A stretch of DNA of 14,256 bases from JBCBTD01 sp039818825 (GCA_039818825.1 JBCBTD010000088.1:1-14256), one strand, 5' to 3'. Positions 1 through 8,277 are shown, counted from the first letter of the stretch. Made by a program: numbers and translations. Notes: generated by a model not told the origin, from the letters alone.

Positions 1-708
1 GCGCCCGGCAACCGGCCGCACTCCTCTGCCCCAGCCATCGGCGTCGTGCACGCACTCTGCGATCCGGGCGACCGCGTGGTCGCCGCTGCTGGGGGCCTGC
101 CGGCGGAAGTCACGGCCAACTGGCGCACGCTCAGGCCGTCGACCGTCGATGTCGAGTTCGGCTACTCCTGTATGGGCTACGAGATCGCCGGCGGCTGGGG
201 CGCCCGGATTGCTCAGGCCGAGGCAGAGCCGGAGCAGGACACCGTCGTCTTCACCGGCGACGGCTCGTACATGTTGCTGAACTCCGACATCTATTCGTCA
301 GTACTGAGCCGCAAGAAGCTGATCATCCTGGTGCTCGACAATGGCGGCTTCGCCGTCATCAACAAGCTGCAGAACAACACGGGCAATACGAGCTTCAACA
401 CGCTGTTGAAGGACTGCCCGACCATCCCCGAGCCCTTTGCCGTGGACTTCGAGGCGCACGCCCGGGCGATGGGTGCCGAGGCGGAGACGGTGGCCAACGC
501 CACCGAGCTGGGCGAGGCGTTCGAGCGGGCGAAGGCGTCCGCCAATACCTACGTCATCTGCATGAACGTCGACGCCTACGAGGGCTGGACCGACCAGGGG
601 CACACCTGGTGGGAAGTCGGCACGCCGCACACCAGCGAGAACGAAAGCGTTCGGGCCGCACATGTCGAATGGGAGTCGCACCGCGCCAGACAGCGCCGGG
701 GGGTGTGA
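1..708 (+). CDS. iolD: 3D-(3,5/4)-trihydroxycyclohexane-1,2-dione hydrolase, C-terminal part (5' end outside window)
   Basis: This is the C-terminal 235 residues of a thiamine-diphosphate enzyme; the frame is open from base 1, and the family is about 600 residues long, so roughly 60% lies upstream. IolD hydrolytically opens the cyclohexanedione ring made by IolE, giving 5-deoxy-glucuronate, in the cytoplasm. The ThDP/Mg-binding motif is visible: GDGS at window residues 86-89, followed 28 residues later by N114 in the segment LVLDNGGFAV. The following stretch INKLQNNTGNTSFNTL is typical of IolD rather than of acetolactate synthase. It is the first visible gene of an iolD-iolC-iolB-aldolase run, and its stop is one base from the preferred iolC start. 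I am confident of the family; the iol context supports the specific assignment. Confidence 0.9.
   Translation, partial: APGNRPHSSAPAIGVVHALCDPGDRVVAAAGGLPAEVTANWRTLRPSTVDVEFGYSCMGYEIAGGWGARIAQAEAEPEQDTVVFTGDGSYMLLNSDIYSSVLSRKKLIILVLDNGGFAVINKLQNNTGNTSFNTLLKDCPTIPEPFAVDFEAHARAMGAEAETVANATELGEAFERAKASANTYVICMNVDAYEGWTDQGHTWWEVGTPHTSENESVRAAHVEWESHRARQRRGV
698..703 (+). promoter_or_regulatory. Ribosome binding site deciding the iolC TTG start
   Basis: A run of six G lies six bases before TTG at 710, inside the end of iolD. It supports the TTG start over the upstream in-frame ATG at 662, which has no comparable site and would overlap iolD by 47 bases. Confidence 0.5.
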
Positions 709-709
709 G

Positions 710-1690
710 TTGGACTTGGCGGCAGCGCTTGCGCGCAACCATTTCGTCATCGTCGGCCGCGCCGGAATGGACTTCTACCCCGATCCGCCCGGCACCCGAA
801 CCGAGGATGCCGCCCGGTTCGTCTCGTGCCTCGGCGGCTCCTCGGCCAATATCGGCGTCGCGCTGACGAAACATGGTGGGCGCGCAGCCCTCGTCACCTC
901 GGTCTCCGACGATGCCATCGGCCGCTTCTGCCTCAATCAGCTCGACGCCTACGGCATCGACCGCACCCACGTCCGATCGGTCGGCGGCGAAGCACGCAAC
1001 TCGCTGGCGGTGGTGGAGAGCCGGGTCGAGGACCATCAGTCCGTGATCTATCGTAACGGTGCCGCCGACTTCGAGATGACCGTCGATGATGTCGAAGCCG
1101 TCGACTACGCCCGGTTCGGCGCGCTGATCACCACGGGAACTGTGTTCGCCGCGGAGCCGTCACGAGCCGCAGCCTTTCGCGCCTTCGAGCTGGCCAAGGC
1201 AGCCGGCTTGCCGCTCATCTTCGACGTCGACTACCGCCCCTACAGCTGGCCGTCGGCAGAGGTCGCCGCTGCCACCTACTCCCGAGCCGCCGCCCTGTGC
1301 GACGTCATCGTCGGCAACGACGTGGAATTCGGCTTCGTCGCCGGCGATTACGACCGGGGGCTCGAGAAGGCTCGGGACCTGGCTCGCACCACTGCCAAGC
1401 TCGTCGTCTACAAGATGGGCGAAAAAGGTGCGATCACCATCACCGCCGAGGACGAGTTCCGCACTGGCATCTACCCGGTGACCCCGCTCAAGCCGACCGG
1501 TGCCGGCGACAGCTTCATGGGCGGAATGATCGCGGCACTCGCCGCCGGTCACGGGCTGGAGCAAGCGGTCCTGCGCGGCTCGGCCTGCGCGTCGATCGTC
1601 GTCGGCCGCGTCGGCTGCGCACCCGCCATGCCGACGACCGCCGAGCTCGACAGCTTCCTCGCGGCCCATCCCGGCCCCGTCGCGGTCTGA
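710..1690 (+). CDS. iolC: 5-dehydro-2-deoxygluconokinase (PfkB family)
   Basis: This is a 326-residue PfkB/ribokinase-family kinase that phosphorylates 2-deoxy-5-keto-D-gluconate at position 6 in inositol catabolism. The N-terminal substrate region GRAGMDFYP (residues 17-24) and the LGGSSANIGVAL glycine motif (41-52) are typical of IolC. Near the C-terminus TGAGDSFMGG (263-272) holds the anion hole and catalytic base D267. The start chosen is TTG 710, one base after the iolD stop, with a G-rich site six bases upstream; ATG 662 is an alternative adding 16 residues. Many alphaproteobacterial IolC proteins carry a C-terminal DUF2090 aldolase-like domain. This one ends directly after the kinase fold, which fits the separate aldolase gene at 2541. 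Assignment is strong; the start is uncertain. Confidence 0.88.
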   Translation: MDLAAALARNHFVIVGRAGMDFYPDPPGTRTEDAARFVSCLGGSSANIGVALTKHGGRAALVTSVSDDAIGRFCLNQLDAYGIDRTHVRSVGGEARNSLAVVESRVEDHQSVIYRNGAADFEMTVDDVEAVDYARFGALITTGTVFAAEPSRAAAFRAFELAKAAGLPLIFDVDYRPYSWPSAEVAAATYSRAAALCDVIVGNDVEFGFVAGDYDRGLEKARDLARTTAKLVVYKMGEKGAITITAEDEFRTGIYPVTPLKPTGAGDSFMGGMIAALAAGHGLEQAVLRGSACASIVVGRVGCAPAMPTTAELDSFLAAHPGPVAV

Positions 1691-1703
1691 AAGGACACGC
1701 CCC

Positions 1704-2544
1704 ATGCACATCGCCCCTTACGACAACCACAACGAGCCCATCGTCCCGGCCGACGACGCGACGGTTCCCCTCAACTACTTCAACATCGTCAAGCTGAAGC
1801 CGGGTGAAGCATTCTCGTACCGCGTGCCGGGCTACGAGACCTGCATCGTCCCGGCCACCGGGAGCGTGGATGTCGACGTGGAAGGCGCCGCGTTCGCCGC
1901 GATCGGCAATCGTGGGGTCGACGTCTGGGATGGCGAGCCGGAGGGCGTCTACGTCCCCTCGGGTGCGGCGGCCACCATGGTCTGCGTGTCGGCTACGGCC
2001 GAGGTGTTCGTCGCCGGTGCCAAGTACGACAAGGTGCTGGAGCCCTTCGACGTGCGGGCGGACGCGCTCGACCTCGTGCAGTACGGCTCCGACGAGACCA
2101 AGACGCATCGCAAGATCAAGCACATCCTGGGCCAGAAACACCACGAACGGGTTGGTCGGCTCCTCGTGTCCGAGCTCTTCACCGTCGGCCAAGGCGGCTG
2201 GTCCGGCTTTCCCTCGCACAAGCACGACACCGATCGGCCGCCGACCGAGACCCGCCACGACGAGACCTACAATTTCCGCTTCAGGCAAGCACGGCACCGG
2301 CGTGCAGATGCTGCAACGCGAGGAAGGCGCGTCGGGGGACGCCTATCACTTGGTCGACGGGTCGACCATCTGCATCGACAAGGGCTATCACCCCTGCGCA
2401 GTGCTGCCAGGCTACGAGATGTATTACTTCACCATTCTCGGCGGGCTCAGCCAACGGTCACTCGTGCAGTACTTCCAGCCGTCGCACGCCGACCAGATCG
2501 AGACGATCCCCGGCATCAAGGACATGATCGCCAAGTTCAAATGA
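1704..2544 (+). pseudogene. iolB: 5-deoxy-glucuronate isomerase, broken by one frameshift
   Basis: IolB is a cupin-type isomerase converting 5-deoxy-glucuronate to 2-deoxy-5-keto-gluconate. The ATG at 1704 has AAGGA eight bases upstream. The first frame reads the IolB body through the metal-binding region FPSHKHD...ETRHDETYNFRF and then loses similarity at about 2283. The remainder (KHGTGVQMLQREEG... to IPGIKDMIAKFK), including DGSTICIDKGYHPC and LPGYEMYYFTILGG, lies in the next frame and ends at TGA 2542-2544. Total length is 841 bases, one more than a multiple of three. One extra base or two missing bases near 2280-2286 therefore explains the break, and everything else is intact and of normal length (about 280 residues). 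It may be a sequencing/assembly error or a recent mutation. The 3' end overlaps the next start as ATGA. Confidence 0.88.
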
Positions 2545-3380
2545 CGATCGCGACCCTGTCGGAGGTCCTGCGGCCGGCGTTGGATCAGGGCTACGCGGTA
2601 GCAGGGCTGGTCACCCTCGGCTGGGAGGACATGCGTGCCTTCGTGACGGCAGCCGAGGCCGAGAGCGCGCCGGTGATCCTCCAGGCCGGACCCGGCTGCC
2701 GCGCCCACACGCCCCTGCCCGTCCTCGCCGCCATGCTCCGGCATCTGGCCGAACGCGCCGCCGTGCCGGTGGTCGTCCATCTCGACCACGCCTATGCGAT
2801 GGCGGAGTGCCGCGAGGCGATCGATCTTGGTTTCACCTCGGTGATGTTCGACGGCTCGCGGAAACCGCTGGAGCAGAACATCGACGAAACGGCCGAGATC
2901 GCCGCGATGGCGCACGCAGCTGGAGTCTCCTGCGAGGGCGAGGTCGGCTTCGTCGGCTACGCCGGCGGCGAGGTTTCGGCCGGGACCGAGGTCGGCGAAG
3001 CCGCCCGCTTCGCCCACGAAACCCTGGTCGATGCCATGGCGGTGTCCATCGGCAACGTCCACCTGCAGCAGAACGTGGCGAGCGGTCTCGACGTCGCCCG
3101 CCTTCGCGCGATCGAAGCCGTGACCACGGTGCCGCTGGTGATCCACGGCGGTTCCGGGGTGCCGTCGGCGCAGCGAAGCGAGCTGGCGCGGACCTCGCAC
3201 GTCTGCAAGTTCAACCTTGGCACCGAACTGCGCATGGCTTTCGGCGCGGCTCTTCGCGCCGCCGTGACCAGACATCCCGAGCGCTTCGATCGCATCGAAA
3301 TCCTGCGCGACACCCATGACCCGGTCGTCGAGGCCACTCGGCGCGCCATCCACCTGCTGGGTGCGCCGCCGCAACGCTGA
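2541..3380 (+). CDS. iolJ: Class II fructose-bisphosphate-type aldolase, likely 6-phospho-5-dehydro-2-deoxy-gluconate aldolase
   Basis: This 279-residue zinc-dependent class II aldolase starts at ATG 2541, which overlaps the iolB stop (ATGA), so it is translationally coupled. Family residues are all visible: VVHLDHAYAM with catalytic D82 and zinc ligand H83, DGSRKPLEQNI (residues 104-114) with D104, CEGEVG (131-136), zinc ligand H174 in IGNVH, and H202 in VIHGGSG. The CKFNLGTELR segment (222-231) is the usual phosphate/Asn region. In inositol pathways this family member (IolJ) cleaves 2-deoxy-5-keto-gluconate-6-phosphate to DHAP and malonic semialdehyde. Its place directly after iolB, and IolC's lack of an aldolase-like domain, support that role over fructose- or tagatose-bisphosphate cleavage. 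The substrate is inferred from context. Because of the iolB frameshift, one uninterrupted frame runs from 1704 to 3380; that is not a genuine fusion. Confidence 0.8.
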   Translation: MTIATLSEVLRPALDQGYAVAGLVTLGWEDMRAFVTAAEAESAPVILQAGPGCRAHTPLPVLAAMLRHLAERAAVPVVVHLDHAYAMAECREAIDLGFTSVMFDGSRKPLEQNIDETAEIAAMAHAAGVSCEGEVGFVGYAGGEVSAGTEVGEAARFAHETLVDAMAVSIGNVHLQQNVASGLDVARLRAIEAVTTVPLVIHGGSGVPSAQRSELARTSHVCKFNLGTELRMAFGAALRAAVTRHPERFDRIEILRDTHDPVVEATRRAIHLLGAPPQR

Positions 3381-3455
3381 GCGGGCGCCAACGGTCGCCC
3401 CGTTCCGATACTCGGCGAAGCCGCCTGGCGGTCACCGACGCGCCAACGACAACGG

Positions 3456-3498
3456 TGTTGCCAGCGGCGACACTTCTGCCCCACTCTCGCTGGCAACA
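3456..3498 (+). promoter_or_regulatory. 11-base perfect inverted repeat upstream of second operon
   Basis: TGTTGCCAGCG at 3456-3466 is repeated in inverse orientation as CGCTGGCAACA at 3488-3498, with 21 bases between, so half-site centres are about 32 bases (three helical turns) apart. The second arm ends immediately before the ribosome binding site at 3499-3510. It could be a paired repressor operator or an mRNA leader hairpin affecting translation. The rest of the 3381-3515 gap shows no clear sigma-70 boxes. The repeat is certain; the function is inferred. Confidence 0.55.
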
Positions 3499-3510
3499 GG
3501 GAGGGGGAGG
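3499..3510 (+). promoter_or_regulatory. Strong ribosome binding site for the GTG start at 3516
   Basis: The purine run GGGAGGGGGAGG ends five bases before GTG 3516. It fixes the start of the TIM-barrel gene and suggests high translation of the first gene of the operon. Confidence 0.7.
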
Positions 3511-3515
3511 CGACC

Positions 3516-4565
3516 GTGGCGTCAGACCATGGGTTCCCGCGACTGCACAACGCCATGTGGCCGGGGCTGGTCGGCAAAGGACCAGAATCCGAGGCACCGC
3601 TCGCGCTAGACACCATGCTCGACCTGACCGCGGCAGCCGAGATCGATGGTGTGCGCTTCGACGGTGTCGACCTGTTCCTCGCCGAGCCGCACACCTCGAT
3701 CGACAGCGACGACGACGCACTCCAGGCGCTGGCTGACGCCATCGGCGAGCGTGGGCTCGTGGTCGGCTCGGCAGTAGCGCCGGTTTGGCCGCCCGTAGGC
3801 GGCGGTTCCGCGATGGGCGATGCGGCAGAGCGGGACCGTTTCGTGGAGATGGTCGGCAAGGCCTGCCGGATTGTGTCCAGACTGAGAGATCTGGGGGTGC
3901 GCTCCTACGGCGTCGTCCGGATCGACTCGGCTGCCAGTGTCGGCGACTGGACGCGCGACCCGAGCAACAACACCCGGCTGATCGCCGACACCTTCCGTCG
4001 TGCTTGCGATGTGGCTGAAGACCACGGCGAGCGGCTCGCGGCCGAGGGCGAGGTCTGTTGGGGCGGCATGCACTCTTGGCAGGCGATGGTCGAGCTTCTG
4101 GAGGCAGTCGACCGGCCCCGGACTCTGGGCTTCCAGGCCGACATGGCGCACACGCTCCTCTATGCGCTGGGCACCAACGCGCCGGCGGCACGCCTCGTAC
4201 CCGACGGCTTCGATTGGAGCGACCCGACGGCCCTCGACGCGGCCCTGAACCGGATCACCGACGAACTGCGGCCCTGGACGATCGACTTCCACGTCGCCCA
4301 GAACGACGGGACGGTGAAGGGCATGGGCTCCCACGACCGGACCGGGCGGCACTGCATGGTGAACGACCCGAACGGGCGCCTCGACATCGTCCGTCACGCG
4401 GGGTTGTGGCTGCGCGGCCCCGACGGCGAGCCGACACGCGCATTCCAGCATGTCTGCTGGGACGGCTGCATGTTCCCCAACGCCGACCTCCTGAAGCAGG
4501 AGACCTGGAACGACGTGCTCGCAGCGATGATCGAGGTTCGCGACGCCCACGGATGGAGTGCCTGA
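3516..4565 (+). CDS. Sugar phosphate isomerase/epimerase-like protein (xylose-isomerase-like TIM barrel)
   Basis: This 349-residue protein belongs to the AP-endonuclease-2/xylose-isomerase-like TIM-barrel superfamily. Probable metal ligands are spaced as in that fold: E177 or E179 in LAAEGEVCW, D209 in FQADMAH, H259 in DFHVAQND and D316 in HVCWDGCMF. No signal peptide is seen, so it should be cytoplasmic. Start GTG 3516 follows a very strong ribosome binding site. Its TGA shares one base with the ATG of the downstream Gfo/Idh dehydrogenase (TGATG), so the two are coupled. Such pairs commonly act on keto-sugars or keto-inositols: the dehydrogenase oxidises a ring hydroxyl and the barrel enzyme isomerises, epimerises or eliminates. 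The reaction cannot be named; an inosose isomerase/dehydratase-like role is possible. Confidence 0.8.
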   Translation: MASDHGFPRLHNAMWPGLVGKGPESEAPLALDTMLDLTAAAEIDGVRFDGVDLFLAEPHTSIDSDDDALQALADAIGERGLVVGSAVAPVWPPVGGGSAMGDAAERDRFVEMVGKACRIVSRLRDLGVRSYGVVRIDSAASVGDWTRDPSNNTRLIADTFRRACDVAEDHGERLAAEGEVCWGGMHSWQAMVELLEAVDRPRTLGFQADMAHTLLYALGTNAPAARLVPDGFDWSDPTALDAALNRITDELRPWTIDFHVAQNDGTVKGMGSHDRTGRHCMVNDPNGRLDIVRHAGLWLRGPDGEPTRAFQHVCWDGCMFPNADLLKQETWNDVLAAMIEVRDAHGWSA

Positions 4566-5707
4566 TGGCCAAGACGCCGCTGCGCATCGGCTTGGTCGGC
4601 TACGGCTTCATGGGCCGCGCCCATTCCAACGCCTTCCGTCAGGCGTCGGTCTTCTTCGACAGCGGCTCCGTGCCCGAACTCCGAGCCGTCTGCGGCCGCG
4701 ACCGGGCGAAGACCGAGGCTCACGCCGCACGCTTTGGCTTCGCCTCGGTCGAAACCGACTGGCGGGCGTTGGTCGACCGTCCGGACATCGACCTCATCGA
4801 CATCGCCACCCCCAACGACAGCCACGCGGACATCGCCATCGCTGCTGCCGAGGCGGGCAAGATGGTAGCCTGCGAGAAGCCGCTCGGGCGCAACGCGGCT
4901 GAAACCGAAGCCATGGTCACCGCGGTGCGGCGGACCGGCGTCGCCAACATGGTCTGGTACAACTACCGGCGTTTACCGGCCGTGACGCTGGCGAAACAGC
5001 TGGTCGACGACGGCAAGCTCGGCCGCGTCTTCCACTACCGGGCGAAGTTCCTGCAGGACTGGACGATCTCGGCCGACGTGCCCCAGGGCGGTCCGGCGCT
5101 CTGGCGGCTGGAAGCAGGCGTCGCCGGCAGCGGCGTCACGGGCGACCTTCTCGCGCACTGCATCGACACGGCGATGTGGCTGAACGGGCCGATCAGCGCG
5201 GTGACCGGGGTCACCGAGACGTTCGTCAAGGAGCGTCAGCACAGCCTCACCGGGAACGTCGAGCCGGTCGCCATCGACGATGCCAGCCTGTTCCTCGCGC
5301 GGTTCGCGAACGGGGCTCTCGGGAGTTTCGAGGCGACCCGTTACGCGCGCGGACACAAGGCGCTCTACACGCTCGAAATCAACGGCGAGCATGCATCGAT
5401 CGCCTGGGACCTCCACGACCTGACCCGGCTCGATTACTTCGACCATCGCGACGAGGGCCGCGTGCGTGGCTGGCGGTCGATCCACGTCACCGACGGCGAC
5501 CATCCCTACATGGGTCGCTGGTGGGTGCCCGGTTTGTCGATCGGCTACGAGCACAGCTTCACCCACCAGTTCGCCGATTTCCTGTCGGATTTGGATACGG
5601 GAACGCCGACCGCGCCCAGTTTCGAGGATGCCCTCGCGACCGACCGGGTCACGGACGCGGTGTTGCAGTCGGCCCGGACCGGCGCCTGGGTCCGGCCGGG
5701 CGACTGA
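4565..5707 (+). CDS. Gfo/Idh/MocA-family NAD(P)-dependent dehydrogenase
   Basis: This is a 380-residue cytoplasmic oxidoreductase. The N-terminal Rossmann fold shows GYGFMG (residues 12-17) after IGLV, and the family hallmark EKP is at 104-106 in ACEKPLGRN. K105, D194 and H198 (GDLLAHCID) match in spacing the Lys, Asp and His of the inositol dehydrogenase catalytic set, so an active enzyme is expected. ATG 4565 overlaps the preceding stop by one base. Family members oxidise myo-, scyllo- or chiro-inositol, or C3 of hexosides. The neighbouring iol genes make an inositol-type substrate attractive, but the protein should not be called IolG without comparison. At about 380 residues it is longer than the roughly 335-345 of classical IolG, mainly in the C-terminal half. 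The downstream ATPase begins 15 bases later. Confidence 0.85.
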   Translation: MAKTPLRIGLVGYGFMGRAHSNAFRQASVFFDSGSVPELRAVCGRDRAKTEAHAARFGFASVETDWRALVDRPDIDLIDIATPNDSHADIAIAAAEAGKMVACEKPLGRNAAETEAMVTAVRRTGVANMVWYNYRRLPAVTLAKQLVDDGKLGRVFHYRAKFLQDWTISADVPQGGPALWRLEAGVAGSGVTGDLLAHCIDTAMWLNGPISAVTGVTETFVKERQHSLTGNVEPVAIDDASLFLARFANGALGSFEATRYARGHKALYTLEINGEHASIAWDLHDLTRLDYFDHRDEGRVRGWRSIHVTDGDHPYMGRWWVPGLSIGYEHSFTHQFADFLSDLDTGTPTAPSFEDALATDRVTDAVLQSARTGAWVRPGD

Positions 5708-5709
5708 CC

Positions 5710-5715
5710 AAGGAG
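5710..5715 (+). promoter_or_regulatory. Ribosome binding site for a TTG start
   Basis: AAGGAG lies seven bases before TTG 5723, justifying that uncommon start for the first ABC ATPase. Confidence 0.65.
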
Positions 5716-5722
5716 AGCGAGT

Positions 5723-6805
5723 TTGGCCGAGACCCACGCTGCCGCTCTCGGCATCCGCGATCTCACCGTGAGCTATGGCCGCCTGCGGGCGCTCGATGGC
5801 CTCTCCTTCGACGTGGCGCGAGGACGCTTCCACGCCCTGTTCGGTCCCAGTTCCGTCGGCAAGACGACGACGCTGCGGGCGATCTGCGGCCTCGTGAAGC
5901 CAGAGACCGGCCGGATCTTGGTGGGTGGCACCGACGTCACCGACGCGCCGATTCGCGGCCGGGGCATTGCGATGGTGTTTCAGTCCTTCGCGCTCTATCC
6001 GCATCTGAGCGTCGCCGAGAACTTCGCCTACCCCTTGCGAGAGGCCGGCGTACCCCGTGCCGAGGCCAAACGCCGGATCGGCGATGCCGCGGAGATGCTC
6101 CGACTGACCCACCGCCTCCAGGCCAAGCCGCGCACGCTCTCTGGTGGCGAACAGCAGCGCGTGGCCCTGGGCCGCGCCCTCATCCGCCGGCCGGAGATCC
6201 TCCTCCTCGACGAACCGTTGACCAACCTCGACGCCAAGCTGCGCCACGACATGCGTGCCGAGCTGAAGCGCCTGCATCGACAGTTCGGGATGACGATCGT
6301 CTACGCGACGCCGGACGAGCTGGAGGCGCTCTCGATGGGCGAGGAGATCGCCGTGATGCGCGAGGGTCGGATCTCCCAGATCGGCACGCCGGACGACCTC
6401 TACGAGCGGCCGCGGGACGTCTACGTCGCTGCCAAGATCGGCTCGCCGCACATGAACCTGTTCGACAGCGAGGTCAGTGCCGACGGCCGCGGCCTCGTGA
6501 CGTCGTTCGGAGCGGTTCCCGTCGCTCGCCGCGAGCTTCCAGCCGGCGAGACCGTGATTGCCGGGGTCCGGCCCGCGGACATCCGCGTCGGCACCGGTGA
6601 GGGGCATGAGGTGCGTGTCTCGCTGCTGGAGCCCTTGGGCGACGTTACGGTCGTGTCGCTGGCGACACCCGGGCCGACCTTGCGGGCCGTGCTACCCGAG
6701 GCCACTGCCGCGAAGCTGCGGGTCGGCGATCACCTTCCCATTGTGGTCCCGGCCGACAGCGTCCATGTTTTTCGTAAGGCGGACGGCAGCGCCATCGGGC
6801 TCTGA
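5723..6805 (+). CDS. Sugar ABC importer ATPase 1 (MalK/UgpC type; H-switch His replaced by Pro)
   Basis: This 360-residue ATPase should power import through the two permeases downstream. In order it shows A-loop Y18, Walker A GPSSVGKTT (41-49), Q-loop Q87 in VFQSFALYP, an intact signature LSGGE (139-143), Walker B LLLDEP with D163/E164, D-loop LTNLD, and a C-terminal TOBE-type regulatory region from about 240 (SPHMNLF) to the end. The oddity is the H-loop: where family members have THD, this protein reads YATPDELEA, so P197 replaces the catalytic His. Walker A also has S-V in place of the usual G-C. Its partner at 10334 has the opposite defect. It therefore probably forms the degenerate site through its own Walker motifs while supplying the good signature to the partner's site. 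The start is TTG with AAGGAG upstream. Confidence 0.88.
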   Translation: MAETHAAALGIRDLTVSYGRLRALDGLSFDVARGRFHALFGPSSVGKTTTLRAICGLVKPETGRILVGGTDVTDAPIRGRGIAMVFQSFALYPHLSVAENFAYPLREAGVPRAEAKRRIGDAAEMLRLTHRLQAKPRTLSGGEQQRVALGRALIRRPEILLLDEPLTNLDAKLRHDMRAELKRLHRQFGMTIVYATPDELEALSMGEEIAVMREGRISQIGTPDDLYERPRDVYVAAKIGSPHMNLFDSEVSADGRGLVTSFGAVPVARRELPAGETVIAGVRPADIRVGTGEGHEVRVSLLEPLGDVTVVSLATPGPTLRAVLPEATAAKLRVGDHLPIVVPADSVHVFRKADGSAIGL

Positions 6806-6849
6806 CACCGATACCGCCAATGACAAGATCCAACAGGGGGGATCGCACG

Positions 6850-8277
6850 ATGAGAGGACTACGCACGCGTTCGGCGTTGACGTCGGCGGTGGCCGGCTGC
6901 GCCATCGCCGTCATGGCGCAGGGCGCCAAGGCAGACGAAGTCGTGCTGAACATGGCCGTGCCGGACTGGCCGCCCACGCGCATCATGAAGGATCTGTTCG
7001 ACAAACACTATACGCCCGCGTCGGGCAACGCGGTAAAACTCGAAGTCGACTTCATTCCCTGGCCCGACTACTATACGCGTTTGAACGCCTCGCTGACGTC
7101 GGGCGAAGAAAAGTACAACATGGCGGTATCCGACAGCCAGTGGCTCGGGGCGTTCATCGAGGGCGGGTACTATCGCAAACTGAACGACCTGATCGACGCC
7201 GATCCGGAATTGAAGGCCGCGCTCGACGACATGCACCCGGCGCCGCTCCAAGCCTACGCGACCTATCCCTACAAGTCCGAGAACTTCTACGGCTTCCCGC
7301 AGATGCCGGACATCCTCGTGACCTATGCTCGCACCGACGTGCTCTGTCACGAAGAGGAGCAGGCCAACTTCCAAGCCAAATATGGCGAGAAACTACCTTG
7401 CACGCCCGAAGAACTCGATCAGATGGACTGGTCGACGTTCGAGAAAGTTGGCGAGTTCTTTGCGCGCAAGAAGGGCGAGATGCTGGCCGGCGCGCCCGCT
7501 GAAGAGGATTTTTACGGCATCTCTTACCAGGCCGGAAAAGGCTACGATTTCTCGAGCATGCAGATCAACGGCTTCATCTGGCAGTACGGGGCAGACATTT
7601 GGGATGAGACCCAGATTCCGGAAGGCCAGGCGGTCGGCGTGGTGAACTCCGATCGGGCAGTCGAGGCCTTCGATCATTATCTGCGCCTGCTGCAGTACAT
7701 GCCGCCCGTGGTGCAGACCGGGTCGATGGACATCTTCAAGACCGACGAGCTGTTCCGCGAGGGACGGACGGCGCTGAACGTCAACTGGATCGGTTTCGCC
7801 GAGAGCGCCATCAATCCCGAGACGTCGAAGGTCGCCGACGTCGTCGCGTTCGCGCAGATGCCAGGTCTCCGCGACGACGCAGGCGAAATCGTGCGCTGGT
7901 CGAACATCGGCGGCCAGCCCTTCGTCCTCATGAACTGGACGACCGAAGAGCAGATCGCCGAGGCTGTCGCCTTCGTGAAGTGGTGGTTGTCGCCCGACGT
8001 CCAGCACATGTTCGCGTCGCAGGGCGGGCAAAGCGCGATCGAGGCGGTCTACACGGACCCACGATACGAGACCTATCGGCCTTGGAACCGGACCTGGGCG
8101 GCTGGCCTCGATTGGCAGAAAGACGTCTGGCACATCCCGCAGTTCTTCGAGCTACTGGTGCAGCAGCAAGAGCAGTTCGACCTCGCCATCACCGGCCAGC
8201 AGGATGCTCGGACCACGCTCGACAACATCGCCGCCTTCCAACAGCGCCTACTCGAGGACGAAGGACTGATCGAGTAG
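6850..8277 (+). CDS. Extracellular solute-binding protein, family 1 (sugar ABC transporter)
   Basis: This 475-residue periplasmic binding protein is of the type that delivers a sugar or polyol to MalF/MalG-like permeases. A typical export signal is present: basic MRGLRTR, a hydrophobic core and AKA before the predicted cleavage after residue 28 (mature start DEVVLNMAV). A lipobox-like VAGC at 14-17 is also visible, but hydrophobic residues follow it, so ordinary signal peptidase cleavage seems likelier. Two cysteines in the mature protein (C166, C184) could form a disulfide. ATG 6850 is chosen because six G lie eight bases upstream; an in-frame ATG at 6820 would add ten residues before the basic region. 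It sits between the first ATPase and the permeases. The ligand is unknown; the aromatic-rich early segment (PDWPP, PWPDYY) may line a sugar site. Confidence 0.87.
   Translation: MRGLRTRSALTSAVAGCAIAVMAQGAKADEVVLNMAVPDWPPTRIMKDLFDKHYTPASGNAVKLEVDFIPWPDYYTRLNASLTSGEEKYNMAVSDSQWLGAFIEGGYYRKLNDLIDADPELKAALDDMHPAPLQAYATYPYKSENFYGFPQMPDILVTYARTDVLCHEEEQANFQAKYGEKLPCTPEELDQMDWSTFEKVGEFFARKKGEMLAGAPAEEDFYGISYQAGKGYDFSSMQINGFIWQYGADIWDETQIPEGQAVGVVNSDRAVEAFDHYLRLLQYMPPVVQTGSMDIFKTDELFREGRTALNVNWIGFAESAINPETSKVADVVAFAQMPGLRDDAGEIVRWSNIGGQPFVLMNWTTEEQIAEAVAFVKWWLSPDVQHMFASQGGQSAIEAVYTDPRYETYRPWNRTWAAGLDWQKDVWHIPQFFELLVQQQEQFDLAITGQQDARTTLDNIAAFQQRLLEDEGLIE

Noticed and set aside
1704..3380. A genuine iolB-aldolase fusion protein
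   Set aside because: The stretch between about 2283 and 2540 is Arg-rich nonsense in that frame, while real IolB sequence continues in the neighbouring frame.
3383..3400. Terminator hairpin (GGGCG/CGCCC) just after the aldolase stop
   Set aside because: Only five pairs with an eight-base loop and no T-run; expected by chance in GC-rich DNA.
5176..6600. Long + strand frame (474 codons) overlapping the dehydrogenase and ATPase 1 genes
   Set aside because: Arg-rich low-information translation in an alternative frame of two clear genes.
4973..6607. Long minus-strand open frame (544 codons) opposite the dehydrogenase and ATPase 1 genes
   Set aside because: Its translation has no recognisable motif and spans two well-supported + strand genes; such shadows are normal at this G+C.
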